A stretch of 64,000 nt of DNA, from contig DUTT01000052.1 of NCBI GenBank assembly GCA_012841925.1, forward strand, positions 1 through 64,000. Reading direction: 5' to 3'. A program made the translations under genes and the position numbers. Positions 58,831 through 64,000 of this stretch are shown here, in pieces. This DNA is from Clostridiales bacterium. Lineage in GTDB: Bacteria > Bacillota > Clostridia > Peptostreptococcales > Anaerovoracaceae. The notes under the pieces are model-generated. The model was given only the letters and a program-made list of their open reading frames with translations, ran no database searches and was not told the origin of the DNA. The number at the start of each line of letters is the position of its first letter. Position 1 is the first letter of the stretch.

Positions 58831-59567
58831 AACAACGCCACCTTTTCCTGCAACTGCTTGATGCGATCCGTCAGTTCCACCCGCCTCGAAGCCGCAGCTG
58901 CGCCTTCTTCATTCGACAGTCCTTCGAGTACCGCCTGACTTTCTGCGATCTTTGCATCCAGAAATGCAGGCAGCAACCGATCTCCTTTTGCGAACAGGAC
59001 GGGGCTGATTTCGTAGTCGATCGAAGACCAGTCGCACGCAGTCGCTGCCATCTCGCCGCTTGCCCCGACCGCATCCGCGCGTTCCGCTTCGATGATCTCG
59101 CAGAACCGGTGCCGCTCGCGGCAGAGAAATTCGCTGGTAATGATATAACCGTTTTCCGTAACCCAGCGTCGCACCAGTTCCGAATGCGACTGCGGCTGAA
59201 GGATAAACCGTTCAAACGATGAAGTTTTTGACGGATCATCGAGGAGAATTCCCTCCATCGTGCGACCGCCCATACCAGCGATGATGACGACCGACACCTC
59301 GCCGCAGTCCAGGACGCGCAAGCCGCTGCCTCTGCGGATATCGCTCTGCGGTATTCTCAGGCCGGCCGCTTCGATGTTCTGTTTCGCCTTCTGCAGCGGT
59401 CCTGCTTTGCTGTCGGTCAGTATGACACGGGGCGAACGACCGGTCTGCAGCAGTTCGATCGGAATCTGCGCGTGATCCGTCCCGATATCTGCGACGGTCT
59501 CCCCCGGACGAACCAGGTCGGCGACGGCCTGTAAACGCTCCGATCGCACTCGTCTGCATTCGTTCAC
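58827..59567 (-). CDS. trmK: tRNA (adenine22-N1)-methyltransferase TrmK
   Basis: 246 residues. SAM-binding motif VADIGTDHAQIPIELL, then VILTDSKAGPLQKAKQNIEAAGL, RRGSGLRVL, VIIAGMGGRTMEGIL and LQPQSHSELVRRWV, all typical of TrmK. A C-terminal coiled coil (about 195-245) completes the family architecture. Methylates A22 of several tRNAs in Gram-positive bacteria. Follows rpoD by 11 bases. Confidence 0.93.
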   Translation of the reverse strand: MNECRRVRSERLQAVADLVRPGETVADIGTDHAQIPIELLQTGRSPRVILTDSKAGPLQKAKQNIEAAGLRIPQSDIRRGSGLRVLDCGEVSVVIIAGMGGRTMEGILLDDPSKTSSFERFILQPQSHSELVRRWVTENGYIITSEFLCRERHRFCEIIEAERADAVGASGEMAATACDWSSIDYEISPVLFAKGDRLLPAFLDAKIAESQAVLEGLSNEEGAAAASRRVELTDRIKQLQEKVALL

Positions 59568-59578
59568 GTCTGCTACCT

Positions 59579-60724
59579 TTATTCGAGATAATCGCGCAGA
59601 CGCTTGCTGCGATTCGGATGCCGGAGCTTGCGAAGCGCTTTGGCTTCAATCTGACGAATCCGTTCGCGCGTTACCTTAAACTGCTGCCCGACTTCCTCCA
59701 GGGTGCGTGCGCGCCCGTCGTCGAGCCCGAACCGCAGTCGAAGCACTTCCTGTTCGCGATCCGTCAGCGTGGAGAGCACTTCGACGAGCTGCTCCTTCAG
59801 CATGGAAAATGCAGCCGCATCCGCGGGCGACGGCACGTCTTCATCCGGTATAAAATCGCCGAGGTGGCTGTCTTCTTCTTCGCCGATCGGAGTCTCCAGC
59901 GAAACAGGCTCCTGGGCGATCTTCGAAATTTCGCGCACCTTTTCGACGCTGATCTCCATCTCGGCTGCGATCTCTTCCGGCGTCGGATCTCTGCCGTATT
60001 CCTGCAGCAGTTGACGCGTAATCCGGATCTGCTTGTTGATCGTCTCGACCATGTGGACCGGAATTCGAATCGTGCGCGCCTGATCGGCGATGGAGCGCGT
60101 AATGGCCTGCCTGATCCACCACGTCGCATAGGTGCTGAACTTGAAGCCCTTACGCCAGTCGAACTTGTCGACCGCTTTGATCAGGCCGAGGTTTCCTTCC
60201 TGAATCAGGTCTAAAAACAGCATGCCGCGACCGACGTATCGCTTCGCGATGCTCACGACAAGCCGGAGGTTCGCTTCGCATAAGCGCTGCTTGGCCTCTT
60301 CGTCGCCCTGCTCCATCCGCTGCGCCAGCTCCATCTCCTCTTCGGCAGTCAGAAGCGCGACTTTTCCGATTTCTTTGAGATACATGCGAACCGGATCGTC
60401 CACGGCCACCCCCTTGGGGACGGATTCCACGTCGTCCTCGGACGCTTCGGCGACCATCTCCTCCAGGTCCGCTTCGTCACCGGAATCGATGGTGACGATC
60501 TCAAAGTCCTCCGGATTCGCTTCCGTCACCACTTCGACACCCTGCAGTTCGAGATAGTCGTACACCTGGTCCTTCTGTGCCGGAGCGAACTCCATCGCGG
60601 TCAGCGTATCCTCCACTTCCCGGAATGTAACCGATCCGCTCTTCTTGGTGCTTTCAATAAATTCGGTCAGCCGAGCGACCTTTTTTTCGTCTTGCATGTC
60701 GATGCCGTAAGACATAGCCTTCAC
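59579..60724 (-). CDS. rpoD: primary RNA polymerase sigma factor SigA/RpoD
   Basis: 381 residues. Region 1.2 ([22 protein letters not shown]), region 2 ([54 protein letters not shown]), region 3 and region 4.2 ([29 protein letters not shown]). Short region 1.1 and no large NCR, as in Bacillota. Start is either GTG 60724 or ATG 60715; the sequence between them also looks like a ribosome site. One base separates the GTG from the dnaG stop. Confidence 0.97.
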   Translation of the reverse strand: MKAMSYGIDMQDEKKVARLTEFIESTKKSGSVTFREVEDTLTAMEFAPAQKDQVYDYLELQGVEVVTEANPEDFEIVTIDSGDEADLEEMVAEASEDDVESVPKGVAVDDPVRMYLKEIGKVALLTAEEEMELAQRMEQGDEEAKQRLCEANLRLVVSIAKRYVGRGMLFLDLIQEGNLGLIKAVDKFDWRKGFKFSTYATWWIRQAITRSIADQARTIRIPVHMVETINKQIRITRQLLQEYGRDPTPEEIAAEMEISVEKVREISKIAQEPVSLETPIGEEEDSHLGDFIPDEDVPSPADAAAFSMLKEQLVEVLSTLTDREQEVLRLRFGLDDGRARTLEEVGQQFKVTRERIRQIEAKALRKLRHPNRSKRLRDYLE

Positions 60725-60725
60725 C

Positions 60726-62486
60726 CTACCTTTGCTGTGCTTGCTGTATCATCATAAATTCCTTCATCAGCTCGTCGAGCCGCTGCTGGTCGCCCGAAGC
60801 TTCCGCAGCGGTGAGCAGTGCGATGATTTCTGTTTTTCTCTTTTCCAGACGCCGGTCCTGCAGCTTGGCGATGCAGTCTGCATAGACCTCTTCGTCTTTT
60901 TCGCCGATCTGCACCGTCGAAAGTATCTCGTTCAGATACGCTGTGGCCTCTTCGTCCAGCGCATCCGTGATTTCCTGCACATCCGGCTCTTCATCCTCGT
61001 CCGCAAGGTCCGAAAGCGCTTTATATATGCGCATACCGGCAGGTGTTCGTATCGCTTCCGAATAATCCCGGAGTCCTGCGATGTATTCGCTTCTCAAAAA
61101 AGCCAGGCGGATCAGCATCTTTTCGAGCGACAGACCGGCTTCATCGTCGACTGCCGGTTGCCCTTCGCTTCTCGCAGCCGGCTCTGCGACCGTTCCTGCG
61201 GTTACGCTCCGTCCGGAGAGGCCCTGAACCTCCCGCCTGAGCGCACCTTCGGATACGCGATATGTACGGGCAATTTTTCCGATGTACAGATCGGCTTCCA
61301 CTGGAGTCAGCCCCTGCAGAATGTGTGCCACCTGTTGCAAAAAACGCACGCTTTGCATCGTGTCTCTCAAATCGAATTGTTTTTCGAGCAGCGAAATTTT
61401 AAAATCGACGTCCGGTACAGCCTGTCGTTCGATCAGAGCCAGGAACGCTTCCCTTCCGTTTTTCTGTACATACGCATCCGGATCTTTTCCTTCCGGCACG
61501 TTCAGAATTCTTACGTACAGGCCTTCCTGACGCAGAACATCAGCGCCGCGGAGCGCCGCATCGATTCCCGCCTGGTCCGAATCGTAGCACAAGACGACTT
61601 TGTCGGCGTATCGCTTTATAAGCCGCGCCTGCTGCACCGTGAGCGCCGTACCCAGCGAGGCACACACGTTGTGGATTCCGTGCTGATACAGGCTGATGAC
61701 ATCCGTGTAGCCTTCCACGAGAACGGCGTATCCTTCTTTACTGATCGGACTTCGGGTCAGATTCAGACCGAACAGGTTATTTTTTTTCTGAAATGCGGCC
61801 GACTCCTGCGAGTTTAGATATTTCGGCTCACCGGCCCCCAGTATCCGACCGCCGAACCCGATGACCTTGCCTCTGGCATTGATGATGGGAAACATCACGC
61901 GCGAGCGGAATTTGTCGTACAGCCGTCCATTTTTCTCTGAGATGAGCCCGAGCTCCAGCAGCATGTCTTTTTCGAACCCCTGCGCAACCAGTGCGTCGGT
62001 GAGGCTGTTCCAGGATTCGTCCGCATATCCGATGCCGAACGCTTTCAACGTCGCCGGCTCGATGCCCCGGCCGGTCATGTACGTCAGCGCCGGGTTTTTG
62101 CTTCCGGCAAACATGGTGAAGAAGAAACGGGCTGCCTGTCGGTTGATTTCGTAGTACGCCTCCCGGCTTTTCCCGCCGGCTTCGTACGTATCCGGAATGA
62201 CGACGCCGCACGAGGTAGCCAGACGCTCGACTGCCTCCGGAAACGACAGGTTGTAATAGCGCTGGATGAACTCGATTACGTCCCCGCTCGCTCCGCATCC
62301 GAAGCATGTAAACCGCTGCCTGGAATCGGACACGACAAACGACGGCGTCTTTTCGCTGTGAAACGGGCAGAGCCCCTTGAGGTTCGTGCCGGCTCTCTTC
62401 AGCGGGACAACCTGAGACACGACATCGGTTATGTCGCATTTGCTTTTGATTTCTTCGATGACCGATTGATAACTGCGACGTGCCAC
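60726..62486 (-). CDS. dnaG: DNA primase
   Basis: 586 residues from GTG 62486, with GGAGGGA 7 bases upstream. CHC2 zinc finger ([14 protein letters not shown] ... [13 protein letters not shown]), the RNA-polymerase/TOPRIM core ([32 protein letters not shown]) and a helical C-terminal domain that binds the DnaB-type helicase. Forms the dnaG-rpoD part of the macromolecular synthesis operon. Confidence 0.96.
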   Translation of the reverse strand: MARRSYQSVIEEIKSKCDITDVVSQVVPLKRAGTNLKGLCPFHSEKTPSFVVSDSRQRFTCFGCGASGDVIEFIQRYYNLSFPEAVERLATSCGVVIPDTYEAGGKSREAYYEINRQAARFFFTMFAGSKNPALTYMTGRGIEPATLKAFGIGYADESWNSLTDALVAQGFEKDMLLELGLISEKNGRLYDKFRSRVMFPIINARGKVIGFGGRILGAGEPKYLNSQESAAFQKKNNLFGLNLTRSPISKEGYAVLVEGYTDVISLYQHGIHNVCASLGTALTVQQARLIKRYADKVVLCYDSDQAGIDAALRGADVLRQEGLYVRILNVPEGKDPDAYVQKNGREAFLALIERQAVPDVDFKISLLEKQFDLRDTMQSVRFLQQVAHILQGLTPVEADLYIGKIARTYRVSEGALRREVQGLSGRSVTAGTVAEPAARSEGQPAVDDEAGLSLEKMLIRLAFLRSEYIAGLRDYSEAIRTPAGMRIYKALSDLADEDEEPDVQEITDALDEEATAYLNEILSTVQIGEKDEEVYADCIAKLQDRRLEKRKTEIIALLTAAEASGDQQRLDELMKEFMMIQQAQQR

Positions 62487-62553
62487 ACCATCCCTCCGTT
62501 CGCTCTGTCTCATAGGATATATACGACGCAAACGGACCGTTTCCTTTATCGGA

Positions 62554-63570
62554 TTACGTTATCTTCCATCCGGTCGGGAGAAATTTTGCCGTGTATACGT
62601 TGATGGCATACCGGTCGGTCATGCTGGCGATGTGGTCTTTGACGAGCTCCTCGGCGCTGTCGTTTTCGAGCAGCTCCGGCAGATCGCATGGAAGCAGATC
62701 GGGGTTTTCCAGATAGTAATCGTATAGGGAAAACACGAGGTGACGGATTTTGTCCAGCTCCGAGTCCTGCTTAACGATGGGACTGTGATAAACGCGCTCG
62801 AACATAAATGCGCGCAGCTTGTCCATGTAGCGTTTCGCCTCTTCGGATTGAAAAATACCGTCCTTGCCGTCGCTTTCGCGTACGAGGTCGCGCACGAGTG
62901 CGTCGATCCTCGACCGGTGATCCGGCCCCAGATAGGCGATGCAGTCAGCCGGCAGCTCTTCTGCGCAGATGATCCGTCCGCGGATCGCATCGTCGATATC
63001 GTGATTGATATAGGCGATTCGGTCGGACATCCGGACGACCTGCCCCTCCAGCGTAAAAGGAATGCCTTTGCCTGTGTGGTTCAGTATGCCGTCTCGCACC
63101 TCTTCGGTCAGATTCATGCTCCGCCCTGCGTGGTTGCGGTCCAGTACATCGACCACCCTCAGGCTCTGAACGTTGTGCTGGAATCCGCCCGGATGCCGTT
63201 CGTTGAGATACACCTCCCCGTTGTGCCCAAACGGCGTGTGACCGAGGTCGTGCCCCATGGCGATGGCTTCCGTCAGATCTTCGTTCAGCGCCAGCGCTCT
63301 GGCGCACGTCCTTGCAATCTGCGCTACTTCGAGCGTGTGCGTCAGGCGGGTTCTGAAGTGATCGCCTTCCGGAGCGAGAAATACCTGCGTCTTGTGCATG
63401 AGGCGTCGCAATGACTTCGAGTGGATGATCCGATCCCGGTCGCGCTGAAAGTCCGTGCGCATGCTGCAGGGTTCCTCCGGCATCTTCCGGCCTCTGGAAT
63501 CGGCCGACTTCGCTGCATACGGAGACAGATATTCGTATTCCTGCCTTTCGAGGTGTTCTCTTGCAAGCAT
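62554..63570 (-). CDS. dgt: deoxyguanosinetriphosphate triphosphohydrolase-like protein
   Basis: 338 residues, HD-domain dNTPase: RRLMHKTQVFLAPEGDHFRTRLTHTLEVAQIART, the HD pair in AIAMGHDLGHTPFGHNGE, and RMSDRIAYINHDIDDAI with the last metal Asp. Hydrolyses dNTPs to deoxynucleoside and triphosphate. Common upstream of dnaG in Clostridia. With the dUTPase-like gene next to it, this forms a nucleotide-pool clean-up pair. Confidence 0.92.
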   Translation of the reverse strand: MLAREHLERQEYEYLSPYAAKSADSRGRKMPEEPCSMRTDFQRDRDRIIHSKSLRRLMHKTQVFLAPEGDHFRTRLTHTLEVAQIARTCARALALNEDLTEAIAMGHDLGHTPFGHNGEVYLNERHPGGFQHNVQSLRVVDVLDRNHAGRSMNLTEEVRDGILNHTGKGIPFTLEGQVVRMSDRIAYINHDIDDAIRGRIICAEELPADCIAYLGPDHRSRIDALVRDLVRESDGKDGIFQSEEAKRYMDKLRAFMFERVYHSPIVKQDSELDKIRHLVFSLYDYYLENPDLLPCDLPELLENDSAEELVKDHIASMTDRYAINVYTAKFLPTGWKIT

Positions 63571-63647
63571 CTCTCTACCTCTCTGAGCGCTTCTGTTTTG
63601 AGCACTTCTGTGTTTCGCTCTGCGTTTCCATGCTATCTTATAATTTC

Positions 63648-64000
63648 CTATACTTTCGTCGATCCGAATCCTCCGGTTCTGGAGGATTCGGCGCTGTCGC
63701 TGTGAGTGATTCCAAACGGAACGAAAATGCCTTGAACAAAGGCTTTCCCTGCATCCAGAGACAGCGTCCGCTCCTGACGGCTGTCGTTGGTGATGCGCAC
63801 CAGGATGTGGCCCTGATTTTCCGCTCCGTAATAATCCGAATCGACGATGCCCACCGTGTTGTCGAGCTGAAGGCGGTAAGTAAAGCCCAGTCCGGATTTT
63901 GGACAGATCAACAGCATCCAGCCTTCATCGATTCTCACCCGAAGCCCCGTAGGAACCGTCATCGATGAACCCGGCGCCAGTGCAAGCGGCAGAGGCAGAA
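63648..64000 (-). CDS. dut: dUTPase (partial at right edge)
   Basis: At least 117 residues; the frame continues past base 64000. Motifs in order: LAPGSSMTVPTGLRVRI (motif 1-2 region), CPKSGLGFTYRLQLDN (usually RSSLG, here KSGLG), GIVDSDYYG with the catalytic Asp, and RTGGFGSTKV, the C-terminal motif 5 that closes over the substrate. Converts dUTP to dUMP and keeps uracil out of DNA. The KSGLGF form is found in clostridial and phage enzymes; no other phage genes are nearby. The ATG at 63962 is internal, not the start. Confidence 0.85.
   Translation of the reverse strand, partial: LPLPLALAPGSSMTVPTGLRVRIDEGWMLLICPKSGLGFTYRLQLDNTVGIVDSDYYGAENQGHILVRITNDSRQERTLSLDAGKAFVQGIFVPFGITHSDSAESSRTGGFGSTKV

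Noticed and set aside
63664-63691. Perfect 11-base inverted repeat with a 6-base loop as a terminator
   Set aside because: It lies inside the dUTPase coding region over the glycine-rich motif 5, before the stop codon, and has no T tract. Codon choice for the motif explains it.
1-64000. CRISPR arrays, tRNA or rRNA genes, insertion sequences
   Set aside because: No regularly spaced direct repeats, no tRNA or rRNA signature, and no transposase domains were found on either strand.

Overview
The window reads as chromosome of an anaerobic, low-redox Bacillota (class Clostridia is the best guess; genus not assignable by eye), with GC a little above 50 percent. Evidence for this: four-subunit pyruvate:ferredoxin oxidoreductase, T-box control of alaS, Asp23, IreB, SigA in a dnaG-rpoD operon, Gram-positive LexA boxes, type A RNase P RNA and methionine gamma-lyase. 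No sporulation gene is present, including where spo0A/spoIVB usually sit near tlyA. Gene density is high, most neighbours overlap by a few bases, and there is no CRISPR array, insertion sequence, prophage, rRNA or tRNA gene.

Layout. 1-14842 (+): one long chain of housekeeping genes: end of a HlyC/CorC protein, Asp23, nusB, a TsaD-like protein, xseA-xseB, ispA, dxs, tlyA, mutS-mutL-miaA, an XerS-like tyrosine recombinase and a PLP enzyme of the YnbB family. 14857-15269: an SOS-controlled YneA-like LysM protein behind three LexA boxes. 15270-15541: AT-rich gap. 15579-20922 (-): ireB, ruvX and, apparently in the same operon, a three-gene soluble molybdoenzyme system (DmsB-like ferredoxin, NAD(P)H flavoprotein, DmsA-like catalytic subunit with a fused TorD-type chaperone domain). 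21016-34877 (-): alaS with T-box, mnmA, comEA, two radical-SAM-linked genes, obgE, rpmA, rplU, recA with LexA box, cinA, pgsA, rimO; then ftsK. 37660-40979 (+): asd and the methionine-salvage pair mtnA-mtnK. 40980-47943 (-): coaE, polA, a membrane protein, an ECF sigma factor, a P1 peptidase, a cyclodeaminase-like protein and yebC. 48083-49471 (+): MATE exporter. 49528-57480 (-): GNAT, ROK kinase, exonuclease III, porCDAB, MBL-fold protein, megL. 57651-64000 (-): rnpB, nif3-like, trmK, rpoD, dnaG, dgt, and a dUTPase cut by the window edge.

How the parts fit. The left and right arms are replication, repair, RNA modification and isoprenoid housekeeping. recA and the YneA-like gene form a visible SOS regulon. 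PorCDAB, MegL, MtnA/MtnK, Asd and YnbB point to amino-acid fermentation with active methionine/sulfur turnover. The most unusual element is the soluble reductase: NAD(P)H electrons are predicted to flow through a NirB/rubredoxin-reductase-type flavoprotein and a four-cluster ferredoxin to a DMSO-reductase-family Mo site, with no membrane anchor, no Tat signal and the maturation chaperone built into the enzyme. Its substrate cannot be read from the sequence.
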